A stretch of DNA of 64,000 bases from Pectinophora gossypiella (taxonomy: Eukaryota; Arthropoda; Insecta; Lepidoptera; Gelechiidae): positions 10,726,001 through 10,790,000 of the forward strand of contig NC_065406.1 in the NCBI RefSeq assembly GCF_024362695.1. The letters are read 5' to 3'. The position numbers and the translations under genes were made by a program. The notes below the pieces were generated by a model. That model was given only the letters and a program-made list of their open reading frames with translations. It did no database searches and had not been told where the DNA came from. Positions within the stretch are counted from its first letter, which is position 1. The number at the start of each line of letters is the position of its first letter. This document shows, in pieces, positions 55,001 to 64,000 of this stretch.

Positions 55001-56018
55001 TGGTTGCAAGGGTTGTTTAATACAGAGACAGAATGCTGATGCTGTATTATGGACTTTTCACCCTGCAGTGGAACTGCCTTTCTCGAAAAATAATCCTTTA
55101 CGGTTGGTTTCCACATCCATAGTATGTACATAATGATCCTAAGCTAAAAGCTTTTTGGCAGTACTTTCAATTTTAACACCATCTTCTGAATATCTACGGG
55201 TTTCATATGTGGAATAAGTCCCATAGATGTTTAGAGGGCGATCTAAATAATGAAGGTACCTACTGTTGACGAGGTTTTTGCTGTGGAAGTGCAGGATGCT
55301 ATTTGCATGCCCAGGCTAGCTGTGGGGATTGCTGTTTTCAAGAACGTTGGTTCTGTTCATTGAGACGTTTGTCTCAAGGGTGAAATATGATACTGAGGCG
55401 AAGCAGGCGGAGGAGGCCAGTTTTTATAGTTTTATTTTCTACTTTCTTCGAGGGTTGTCCCTCGCGATAGAAAACCAAATTCCTACTCTGTGTACAAACT
55501 TCACAGGATCCATTCTTGTACATTCTTGTTGAGAGTGATTGACTCTTCTACGCTTGTGGCTGCAAAAAGCGTAGGGAGTATGTTTCGAGCCGGTGCAAAC
55601 TTCCATCGTGTCTGGTACAGTTCGTGCTTGCATAGCAGACAAGTTTTCGGGAGAGGGGAGTTATGCAGTCTAGCAGATTGTATGGAGAAAGAGTAAATAA
55701 GTCGTCGGAAGGTACGACAATGCAAAATCTTGGCCACGAAAACATTATTTTATCGAACTACTGGAAGGTGTTTCCAAGGGGGTGTGGTGTGCTGGCTTTG
55801 AGGATGGTTGAATTTAGTAAGGGTTCAACAGATGTTTTTAGTAAGGGGTGGTGCATGTGTGCCGATGATTTCGGAGTGATGAAAATTGTGAAGAGGAATT
55901 AATCGATTCCTGAAGGTTATGCCTAAAACATTTTTAGCTATGGCATTGTGATTGATGATTGCAAACATGCTGTTGGAATCCCATTTTTTTCATTGTATTG
56001 AGAAGAAGTTTGAACATA
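52011..56018. other. Gene-poor region with decayed repeats
   Basis: No gene supported. 53085-53180 and 45220-45310 share a repeat (ACGAAAAACATTTTCTTT). 53210-53325 is a LINE 3' end with an ATTCT tail. From about 54100 to 55990 base composition changes (more G and T on the plus strand) and many medium-length frames appear on both strands without a consistent exon chain. Within it, 54600-54760 (minus) and 55765-55880 (plus) are related: both read PRGC..., then a segment ending KGSTNV or KGSTDV. It may be a decayed inverted-repeat element or a pseudogene pair. I cannot name it. Confidence 0.4.
53210..53325 (+). mobile_element. LINE 3' end
   Basis: GGGTTTCCCTAGTGCGGGGT followed by a short spacer, AAATAAACATT, then TATTCTATTCTTCTATTCTA: a non-LTR retrotransposon 3' UTR with a simple tail. 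Confidence 0.5.
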
Positions 56019-56022
56019 ATTA

Positions 56023-56315
56023 TGTAGGCGTGTGGCTGAGTGAGTGACAGGTGAGTTGAGATGATTGTGTGAGAAGTAGACGAGTAACATGAGTAGTACA
56101 GAAGGTATAGAGTATAGAAGGGATGCATAGAGAAATGATAGATTGAGTGAAGGAGTGTGAATGAGTGAGTGATAGAAGGAGTGAGAAGGGAAGGAGAGGG
56201 GAGATAGCGGATGGCGGACGAAAACGATGGTGGTGTAATTACGCGGAGGTTAAAAATAAAAATAAGTGTTTGAACCGTACTTGACTGTTTAATTGAGCAA
56301 ACCCAAAATCCCACA
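56023..56315 (+). repeat. Ty3-type element 5' LTR
   Basis: 293 bp, TGTAGGCGTGTGG to AAAATCCCACA, rich in GAGTGA-type purine repeats; identical by eye to 59328-59620. Confidence 0.93.
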
Positions 56316-56318
56316 TTT

Positions 56319-56336
56319 TGGGGGCTCGTCCGGGAT
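56319..56336 (+). promoter_or_regulatory. tRNA-Pro primer-binding site
   Basis: TGGGGGCTCGTCCGGGAT, three bases after the 5' LTR. This 18-mer complements the 3' end of tRNA-Pro and is the same priming sequence known from mammalian gammaretroviruses. Here it only shows which tRNA primes the element. Confidence 0.85.
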
Positions 56337-56496
56337 GGGTGCTCATTAATTGGACAGGATACGGTGGGACAACGACGTTCGCAGACGGCGAAAATTTTCA
56401 CGACGGACACGAGGCGCAGACGGCACCGAGTGGCTAGTTAGACGACGACGAAGACGCGAAATTATCGATCAGACGGCTCGATTAATTTCGATTATC

Positions 56497-58506
56497 ATGA
56501 CGACGGAAAATATGAAGGGCGGACGACGTGGACAACCAGATCCAGAATCGGTACCGGTTGTACCAAATTACTCGATGATGTACGACGGCATCATACCTAA
56601 ATTCTCGGGAAATGACAAGATGTATACTGTGTCACGATGGGTGGAAGAAATTGAAGATAATGGCGAGATCTTCAACTGGACGCCTATACAAAAGCTTATT
56701 ATAGCGAGGCGATCATTGTGTTCGACGGCGGAGCTATGGCTGAAGTCGGAGCGTGTTTTCAAGACGTTTGAGGATTTGAAAACCGCGATTATGAAGGAAT
56801 TTTCTGATACAATTAACCAAAAAGAATTACACGAAATCCTAAGTACGAAGAAGAAGACGAATAACGAAACATGCTACGAGTATATGTTAGCTATGAAGGA
56901 GCTCGGCAGAAGAGGAAAATTACCTGATTACATTACTATACAGTATATTGTAGACGGTATACAAGACTATGAAAACAACAAGATTATGTTGTATGGCGTA
57001 TCGACGTTTGGAGACCTGAAAGAGAAGCTTAAAATCTATGAACATGTGTGTAAAAGTGTGAAGCAACGACATAATGCGACGAGAGAACAAGATAGTAATA
57101 CAGCAAGACGAAGACAGGAAGATAGACGTGTGAAGTGTTATAATTGCGGCGAAGAAAATCATGTTTCATCACAGTGCCCACATCGTGGAAAAGGATTAAG
57201 ATGTTTCCAGTGCGGATTGTTCGGCCATATTGCATTGCATTGCCCGAAAAATCCAATGGTGATAGCAGCGACAGCGACATCTGGCGGTTCGGCGAAACCC
57301 CTGTCGCAATGCGACATGTCGGCAAAGCAAGTGAGTGAACGAAGACCGGTCCAGTCGGCGAAACAATGGTGCATTAAAGTGTCAGAAAATGGTAGGAATA
57401 TAGATACGAATACTGGCAACACTGAGATGAACGAGAATGACGTGAAGAATGGAGTTGAGTTTGACAGATCACATACCGGTGCATATTCGCAAGTTATGAT
57501 GATAAACGAAGAAGTTAATGGAAGAAATCGGCCGTTAAAATCTGTACAAGTTAATGGAAAAACGGTCTGCGCGCTTATTGATACGGGAAGTGAAGCGAAC
57601 TTAATGTCTGCGACGTGTTATGAGAAGTTAAACATCGATAAACCAGAGAAGTGTGACGTGATATTATCGGGATTCGGCGCAAGCGACGTGCGATCGTGTG
57701 ATTGTTTTGTTACTGTTGTGACAATAGACGGTAAATATTTTACGGACGTAAAGTTTAATATTGTGCCAATTCATGTAATGCCGTACGATATGATTATTGG
57801 TCAACAATTATTGCAGAAAACTGTCATGTTACTGGATCACAACAAAGTCACCTTTTTGCCTTCTTTTGACGATTCGTGGTCAACAAAAATCAAACATTTT
57901 CCTGCTGAGGTTGACTTTTTAGGTTGTGAAGTGAAGAGCAATTCCATACAAGACAAAGTTGAGTCCTTGGACACTTCCTATACCCCGACGAAGACGAGAG
58001 TATCTCCTACAGAGTTGAAGAATGTTTTGAAGGATGAAATACCTGTTCCCCGGCGATTTAGACGTTTGACAGTCATGGAGCAAGAAGAGGTTGAGTTAGA
58101 AAGACTGGAGTGGCTTGGAGAAGAAGGTGTTAAAGTCAGTACCTCCAATGATGCTAACCTGTTAGTGCTACTCAGGAGGAAAAGCAGCAGCAATTTATGG
58201 TTATTAAGAGAAGAAAACCAAAATTACACGTACAATAGAGAAGAATTGAAACGAACAGTCAAGAAGTTGAAAAGAAAAGAAGAAAATAAGAAGAATTATG
58301 ATAGGATTAGAAAGGAAAGTACACAGGAAAGAGAGAGAGCAGCTAAAAGGACTCAGTTTAGGAGCAGTATGAAATTAATGCCAAAATTATTAGAACCCTG
58401 TAAGTCTATTAAAGTCAGATGGAGAGATTGTTGTGACGTTGAGAAGATGAAGAAGTCCGATGCTAGTGCAGACTTCATGCAGATGTATCCTTATGGCATT
58501 GGCTAG
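56497..58506 (+). CDS. Ty3-type Gag-protease ORF with RT-to-integrase in-frame deletion
   Basis: 669 aa from the ATG at 56497, the first after a long upstream open stretch. The Gag capsid region covers about residues 25-190 (PKFSGNDKMYTVSRWVEEIE at its start). Two CCHC knuckles follow (CYNCGEENHVSSQC, CFQCGLFGHIALHC) near 210-250. The retropepsin motif is ALIDTGSEANL at about 363, with a second half MIIGQQLL. Around residue 510 the entry to RT is visible (VPRRFRRLTVMEQEEVELE, then VKVSTSNDANLLVLLRRK). It is then abruptly replaced by sequence like the end of integrase (KRKEENKKNYDRIRKES, KRTQFRSSMKL, DVEKMK). RT palm, RNase H and the integrase catalytic core are absent. The frame is open across the joint. 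Confidence 0.88.
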   Translation: MTTENMKGGRRGQPDPESVPVVPNYSMMYDGIIPKFSGNDKMYTVSRWVEEIEDNGEIFNWTPIQKLIIARRSLCSTAELWLKSERVFKTFEDLKTAIMKEFSDTINQKELHEILSTKKKTNNETCYEYMLAMKELGRRGKLPDYITIQYIVDGIQDYENNKIMLYGVSTFGDLKEKLKIYEHVCKSVKQRHNATREQDSNTARRRQEDRRVKCYNCGEENHVSSQCPHRGKGLRCFQCGLFGHIALHCPKNPMVIAATATSGGSAKPLSQCDMSAKQVSERRPVQSAKQWCIKVSENGRNIDTNTGNTEMNENDVKNGVEFDRSHTGAYSQVMMINEEVNGRNRPLKSVQVNGKTVCALIDTGSEANLMSATCYEKLNIDKPEKCDVILSGFGASDVRSCDCFVTVVTIDGKYFTDVKFNIVPIHVMPYDMIIGQQLLQKTVMLLDHNKVTFLPSFDDSWSTKIKHFPAEVDFLGCEVKSNSIQDKVESLDTSYTPTKTRVSPTELKNVLKDEIPVPRRFRRLTVMEQEEVELERLEWLGEEGVKVSTSNDANLLVLLRRKSSSNLWLLREENQNYTYNREELKRTVKKLKRKEENKKNYDRIRKESTQERERAAKRTQFRSSMKLMPKLLEPCKSIKVRWRDCCDVEKMKKSDASADFMQMYPYGIG

Positions 58507-59200
58507 AGAGGCTTGAAGAGGTTTATTTTTACTATTTCATTATTTCACATCACTTTTAATTAGTATTTTCTTTAAAATTATACTGAGGTTCAGACCCAGT
58601 AACCATGCTTTGTTTTTGCTTGAGTTGTTATGTAAAAGTTAGGGTGTAAATTTTTACATGTCATAAGTAAGATAATGAATATTAAGACTGTTTATTGAAA
58701 TAATTAAGACTGTTGGTTAAGAAATTCATTTATTGTGTTTACAGTTTCCCTGATAAGACTTACTTGTACTGAATTTTATAGTTAGTTTGTTATTACAACA
58801 TATGAGAACTTTATCTAGTTTTGTTTGATATTTAGATGTTTAGATTGTTGTCGAAGTACACAAGCTGTATTGTTTAAATAAAATTGAAGGAAATAGTTTT
58901 GTTTTAGATGTTCTTTTATAAAAAATATATTTGAAGGTGTTTCAGTTTAAACATAAGTTGTGTAGGTATGTCTTGTTTCTTAGACGAGTTTTAGTGTGGA
59001 ATGTAACTTTTTTTTGCATTAAAATATTTTGAGAATATCTAGGGTGGATAAGACTTAGTATTGTGTAACAGTGTTTAATACCTATTGACTTGCTTATAGA
59101 GTTTTTGTATTTTTTTAAGATTTATAATTGTAACAAGAATTTTAGGAGGTGTGATAGTGTATGAATGAGTTGTTATATGAGAATGTTTTGTTTATGTAAT

Positions 59201-59263
59201 AGAGTCATTGTCATAGAGTCATTGTCATAGAGTCATTGTAATAGAGTCATTGTAATAGAGTCA
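59201..59263 (+). repeat. Short tandem repeat in the Ty3-type element
   Basis: Five near-perfect copies of a 14-15-base unit (ATAGAGTCATTGTC / ATAGAGTCATTGTA), just before the 3' LTR in the non-coding tail. Confidence 0.85.
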
Positions 59264-59327
59264 TTGATGTTTTGGTGTAGAGCTATTTGTAAAGCTTGAG
59301 GGCAAGCTTTATGTCAGGACAGCCGAG

Positions 59328-59620
59328 TGTAGGCGTGTGGCTGAGTGAGTGACAGGTGAGTTGAGATGATTGTGTGAGAAGTAGACGAGTAACATGAGTA
59401 GTACAGAAGGTATAGAGTATAGAAGGGATGCATAGAGAAATGATAGATTGAGTGAAGGAGTGTGAATGAGTGAGTGATAGAAGGAGTGAGAAGGGAAGGA
59501 GAGGGGAGATAGCGGATGGCGGACGAAAACGATGGTGGTGTAATTACGCGGAGGTTAAAAATAAAAATAAGTGTTTGAACCGTACTTGACTGTTTAATTG
59601 AGCAAACCCAAAATCCCACA
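59328..59620 (+). repeat. Ty3-type element 3' LTR
   Basis: Identical to 56023-56315 as far as I can compare. The upstream polypurine tract is weak (GACAGCCGAG). Followed by the target duplication ATTA. Confidence 0.93.
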
Positions 59621-59624
59621 ATTA

Positions 59625-60882
59625 TATATTTCACAAATATTTTTTCCAAACGTTCATTATATTTTAGATTATTTTATTTAAAATTATAAAATTACATAAT
59701 TCTGAGCTCCTGATTGCTGATTGATCTTCTTCTTATCGTGTGGGTTGTGAGGTGACGTACCAACCTCATCAACCCTGGTGTCAAGGTGGTTGCTGATTGA
59801 TGAATGTGTACGAAGCAAAAAAAGTATGTCAGGGTAGAAAAAAAGGAATTCCCAACTTGTACATTAATATTTCACTTAGTCTACTCAACCCGGGCTACCC
59901 CAAAAAGCAGTCCTTATAGAAAGCTTGTAACGATCATCTCTTACAACTAATAATTAGCATAGATAGATAAAAGTTATAACAAACCGGCTGCATGTGCCAA
60001 ACTCTGCTAATTTAATATAGCACAGACCGCGTGACCACATTTCTATGGAAGAGTGGTCATGCACAACTCTTAAACTCGATTTAAATAAAAACTATTATAA
60101 TAAAGAAAAAAATCAAAAGTGCCTGTTATTCAGAGTACATTTTAGAATATTTTCTGATATTTTGATGAAAGATATTTCACTTAATACGAACTATACAGAC
60201 GATTAACTGAAAAAAACTTTAAATGCGATTTTCTCAAAACAGCATTTTTTGAGATAGCAGAGATTCGTATGACACGGCAGCGTTGCTATGCGACGCTTGA
60301 GGGATAACATGTTTTGTAAGAGGCAAAAATTTGGAACAATTAAAACAGGAGTCGTCAACAAGCGTTTCGCTCCAGTGATGTAGGACCACGTAGCCACATG
60401 TTTTTCAATCGTTTGTGCTCTACCGGCGACGCGAAATAGTCACATCCGTGGCAAATTTATTACATGTTCTCTTGTATTATATCTCAGAAAAAAAACCAAA
60501 CATAAGTAAGACTAAATTGTCTTTCTTTGCGACATAATGTCACACAATGCTATTTTACATCTCGCTTACATAATTTCGTCTTAAAATTGTCGGACCTCAG
60601 CCCTCCTCTTCTGCCATCCGAGGCAAATCGAGAATAAGTTACAATAGCAAACTTTATCGCCTCCTGTTTTAACTATTTTAACGCATAAAATGGATGTATC
60701 GCAAAGCGGGCTTACCACACGAGTCGGGAGTAGGGTACTGCGAATGAGGAGGAACTAGGCCTGCATTTGAGCGCACTAAGTGCATAAATCACCCGCAATA
60801 AGTCCGCCTGGCGTCGCTCGCAATTAGTCGGGATAAACATTTAGATTAGCTCAACTACAATTGAAACGCCCCTTGGACAGAC
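59625..60882. other. Gene-free stretch
   Basis: A short SINE family A fragment lies at 59725-59785 (TCGTGTGGGTTGTGAGGTGA). The rest is AT-rich and shows no supported feature, apart from whatever promoter the frame at 60883 may have. Confidence 0.5.
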
Positions 60883-61128
60883 ATGCAAATTAATTGTAAG
60901 ACAGTTATAGCTTGGGTTTCATTCTTGACCTTGCTAAGATGTGAGAACATATTTATTCCAGTGACACCTTCAGAAGACTATGTCAATTTAGTTAAAGCTC
61001 CAGGATACCAAGATTTCCATATTTGTACCCGGTTAATGGCAAAAGGCTCGCTTAGACATAGCTGTCAAGAAGTGGGCGTATATACTATACACCTCTATAC
61101 CCTCTCGGAGATACAGGTCTGGTGTTAG
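60883..61128 (+). CDS. Possible first coding exon of a secreted protein
   Basis: The frame begins MQINCKTVIAWVSFLTLLRC, a good signal-peptide candidate, followed by ENIFIPVTPSEDYVNLVKAP and a Cys-containing stretch (FHICTRLMAKG, HSCQEV), and stops at 61128. Without splicing it would be 81 aa. GT-type donors at the GAAGTGGGC and CAGGTCTGG positions could join it to exons beyond the window. I recognise no family. Its codon use and hydrophobic start are the only support, so it may be chance. Confidence 0.3.
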   Translation: MQINCKTVIAWVSFLTLLRCENIFIPVTPSEDYVNLVKAPGYQDFHICTRLMAKGSLRHSCQEVGVYTIHLYTLSEIQVWC

Positions 61129-61232
61129 ATGGTCACTCGTGCTTCTTTATGGTAACAAAATTATGTTCAAATCTAGATTTCAATTGAGATCATCAATTGT
61201 ATAAAAATATTTTATGTTTATTTTTTTAAAAG

Positions 61233-61402
61233 AACGTCTAGGGACCTGTGCCGTGGTTTTGCTTGCAGCTTCTTTTCCCCGGCTAAACAGGTTGTGAGAA
61301 ACTGCAGTAGTTTTAGGCGGATGAGACGTTCGTTATGTAAAAATTGACGATTCAAAGTGTAACTATGTTACCTACTGAATAAAGATATTTTTGAATTTGA
61401 AT
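61233..61402 (+). mobile_element. LINE 3' end
   Basis: Ends in GAATAAAGATATTTTTGAAT followed by TTGAATTT, a typical non-LTR element end with a TTGAAT tail. Confidence 0.5.
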
Positions 61403-63154
61403 TTATGTTTTACCGTATATAAGGACATCATTGGTTTCAAAGTTTGAACACCAAAGATATTTGAGGAAAGAAAGCACTCATAGATATGCACAAGCACAAT
61501 CAAGGACAAGGAACCAAAGTACTGTTAATCGATCAATGTCTTGTTTTTCCGTGCTTGATATACAACATGATATCTACTAGGGTATTTGACTGTACTAATG
61601 ACATTAATGCCTAAACGGGAATGAACTTTAGGTACAACAATAAGCTAATCCATTTCAATGACAGGAATCCGGCTTAACCTGGGTAAATTTTTCTCTAAAG
61701 TCAGTCAATGGTTTTCTAGACTAGCCCGTATATACAGACATCATTGTTCTATATTATTCAATAAATAAATCTGAAAGTATATTTACATACTGATAATCTA
61801 GAGCTTATCGGTATCTATTATTTTGTGTTTAAAATTACTATTTGTTTAAAACTATGACTAAGAAAGAAGTAGTAGATGCCAATATATTTATCTGAAACTT
61901 GTTTTTTCTGTAAAGGCGGAAGGTATAAGCTGCATTTTTTGTGTACTAAGAGATTACGCAGTGTTAATTGCGGTCACGACCCTGCCAGGGGAGCGACGAA
62001 CAGAACGTCATAAGACAAGAATACTTATGTGCGAACAACTTGCATTCAATTGTCACCATTTGCTCAATGCTCAACTATTTATAGCCTTAAAAAAACTTGA
62101 TAATTCCAGCTGTGAGAACTGATAGCCAGTTCGATCTGAGCCTAGTTGTAACAAGAGCTTCAATTAAGAGTAATTTAAAAAACCTATATTAATCAAACAA
62201 GATCTGCGTTATTCTACGGCTCAGAATGCATTTAAAGTTGACGTATTGATTACCGTCATGTTCGGTTCACGCATTGTGAGAAATCCCTCTAATAGACGAA
62301 CCTTTAAACGGATCTGTTAGCGATCGGCATGCTTGTAGGAAACCACTATCACCTTGGAGTAGGGTGAAAAGGGTATGCATAGATAGATATAGATAAAAGC
62401 CTGATAGAGTAGACGAAGGAAGGCCTTTGCCTAACAGTGGCACGTCTTCAATGTTTATGAAATAAGGAGCCGTCTAGAAATACATTAATTACCGAAAATA
62501 GTAACAAAACATCGGAATAATCCCAATAACGGGGACAAGGTTGTAGCTCACTAAATCTAATAAACCGGTCGACCCTACCACTTTATAAGGAACCTTACAT
62601 ACCATACAAACTATATTCAAACTTGTTTCTTCCGGCATTTCGTCATATGTTGGTATTTCGTAACTATTGTGAAAAAAATAAAAGGATTTGAAATAAAAAT
62701 AGGCACGCGTGAGAGACAACGATTCAACTTATTCATTCATAACTGAGTGAAACCATGACTAACTAACCAGAAAAAGTTACACGCGTCAACACGCACAGTA
62801 GGTAGGTATGGGTTGCTTTCTCTTCCGTGCTCCTCGTTGTTTCCATCAAATTAATATCTTTAACCGCAATTTATGATAGCAAAATTCTATATACCTAAGA
62901 GCTAGGTTGGTTAACTGTCCGTAGTGTTACGAGTCATGAATGCAATTCCCGCCATGGACAATAACATTTATGTGATCAGCATTATTATTTGCCGTTTGTT
63001 GCAATGTATATCTACTTATGTTGGTTTTGGTTATATTGACTTGCAACAGTGTCGAAATATCGGGAGTCTCATATACCTGATTTAAACGCGGTAAGAACCC
63101 GTTATTATGTGTTTTAATTATATTGAACAGATCTAATAAAATGATCATTTATCA

Positions 63155-63265
63155 CAAACAAATACATACATAGGCCGCCTATTGTGCTTATGTTTTTATT
63201 AGTATGTCTATGTCCTCTGTATATGTCGTTTTGCAATAAAGTATTATTGAGTGATTGATTGATTT
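63155..63265 (+). mobile_element. LINE 3' end with ATTG tail
   Basis: AGGCCGCCTATTGTGCTTAT through GCAATAAAGTATTATTGAGT and GATTGATTGATT. The same 3' end, in the opposite orientation, interrupts the SINE at 3435-3826. Confidence 0.65.
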
Positions 63266-63610
63266 TTTCTTTGGCAATTGGTATAACATAAAACGTATAA
63301 TGTGTAAGGCCACTAACGTTTGAACCTCTCAGTGACGTCACCCGCTGCCAACCACACGACTCCAAAATGCGACATCACATTGCCACGTCAAATTAAGCTG
63401 TCTCCATATGTACTGAATAACAGCATTTCATCTGTCTCTATTGCTGCGATGGACAGGTAAATATGGATCGTTTTTTTTTTCAGGAATTCAAATTATCGCA
63501 TGTAGAACAAAAATGAGGAATTAAAACTAGAAGTTCAAATGTAGGCGTGAACACTGTTGAGTGTTCCTAAACTTTGAAAGTTCATTGGTGCTAATTCCTG
63601 TAAATACCAT

Positions 63611-63940
63611 CTAATTTAATTTTAAGTTATATCTGTCATTTTCTTATCCACCGAGAAAGAAAGGGACGGGTAATCGACAAGCATAAAATTTATGGAACAC
63701 ACGTCAATTTTAAGCACAAATCTAAAACAGCCGTCTAAAAATTTTACACCAGTCAATAACCCGACACAGTTAAGTAGACAGCACGTCAAACGGATTGCAT
63801 ACCAGCGACGTAACTTTTTGATTCGCCCGGGTTATTCATTCATTTACTCATTCTTACTAAAATTAAGAGCTGTGAATCATCCGTCCCTTTCCTTTTTGAC
63901 GGATATGAAAATGACGGATATAACTTAAAATAAAATTAGG
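63611..63940. mobile_element. Foldback MITE, copy 2
   Basis: Termini CTAATTTAATTTTAAGTTAT and ATAACTTAAAATAAAATTAG with CATTTTCTTATCCACCG inside, as in 1699-1961. The centre is longer than in copy 1 (about 330 against 263 bp). Confidence 0.75.
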
Positions 63941-64000
63941 CGGTGTCTGCGGGAATCGGGGCCACTGTCCAGCTAAATTCGTGATAAACAAATAATGGAG

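Larger units (their letters stand above)
56019..59624 (+). mobile_element. Ty3-type LTR retrotransposon, internally deleted, with target duplication
   Basis: The element is 56023-59620 (3,598 bp), flanked by ATTA on both sides (56019-56022, 59621-59624). The two 293-bp LTRs look identical. The primer-binding site at 56319-56336 matches tRNA-Pro. One ORF (56497-58506) encodes Gag and protease, then a fragment of RT joined to the C-terminus of integrase. The 820 bp after the ORF are AT-rich and non-coding. Identical LTRs and an open frame point to recent mobilisation in trans. Confidence 0.92.
61129..64000. other. Repeat-rich 3' flank
   Basis: LINE 3' tails at 61233-61402 (ACTGAATAAAGATATTTTTG) and 63155-63265, a foldback MITE at 63611-63940, and otherwise AT-rich DNA with only short frames. 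No gene is supported. Confidence 0.55.

Noticed and set aside
56319..56336. A gammaretrovirus insertion suggested by the primer site
   Set aside because: Gag with two CCHC knuckles, the RT entry and the integrase end are of insect Ty3 type; the primer site only reflects conserved tRNA-Pro.
55934..56410. A 158-codon minus-strand frame and its shorter twin at 59314-59649
   Set aside because: Both lie antisense over the two identical LTRs. The frame is open only because the LTR plus strand is poor in TTA/CTA/TCA.
62489..62719. A 76-codon minus-strand frame with two Cys pairs
   Set aside because: No splice context, no neighbouring exons, no recognisable domain; indistinguishable from chance in AT-rich DNA.

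Overview
This window looks like nuclear DNA of an insect, most likely a moth or butterfly. The genes are intron-rich with canonical GT-AG junctions in AT-rich DNA. The spacers are full of short tRNA-derived SINEs, foldback MITEs and LINE 3' tails of the kind common in Lepidoptera. No bacterial-style operons, CRISPR arrays or free-standing tRNA/rRNA genes were seen. The order-level assignment is inference; I could not run a search. All exon chains were worked out by hand from splice sites and reading-frame continuity.

Layout: (1) 1-3165, gene-free, repeats only. (2) 3166-17648 (+), a 24-exon gene for a DUF4795/QRICH2-like protein (about 992 aa) with collagen-type Gly-X-Y exons in its middle. 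(3) 19211-24861 (-), ZRANB2, the splicing-associated RanBP2-type zinc-finger protein, carrying an extra 3,207-bp exon that is open throughout and phase 0 at both ends. (4) 24862-27751, spacer with a 220-bp MITE and a 1.1-kb foldback element. (5) 27752-28903 (+), an atypical E2F (E2F7/8) with two DNA-binding domains. (6) 30242-33545 (-), a PRA1-family protein (Rab acceptor), tail to tail with the E2F gene. (7) 33647-38124, a BEL/Pao LTR retrotransposon with identical LTRs whose single long ORF lacks reverse transcriptase and RNase H. (8) 38903-39696 (+), a secreted CULT-domain (cereblon-fold) protein, followed 127 bp later by (9) RAMAC, the RNA cap methyltransferase activator, 39824-40156 (+). 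(10) 42033-51547 (-), the short TLDc isoform of mustard (OXR1/NCOA7). (11) 56023-59620, a Ty3-type LTR element with identical LTRs and a tRNA-Pro primer site, again with its RT/RNase H/integrase core deleted in frame. (12) 60883-61128, a possible first exon of a secreted protein. The rest, to 64000, is repeats.

The host genes are mostly housekeeping: pre-mRNA splicing (ZRANB2), cap methylation (RAMAC), cell-cycle transcription (E2F7/8), vesicle traffic (PRA1) and oxidative-stress protection (mtd), plus one probable sperm-flagellum gene (QRICH2-like). They do not form an obvious pathway. The most notable points are the giant symmetric exon in ZRANB2, the collagen repeat in a DUF4795 protein, two separate LTR elements that are young yet lack reverse transcriptase, and a compact CULT/RAMAC pair that may share transcription.
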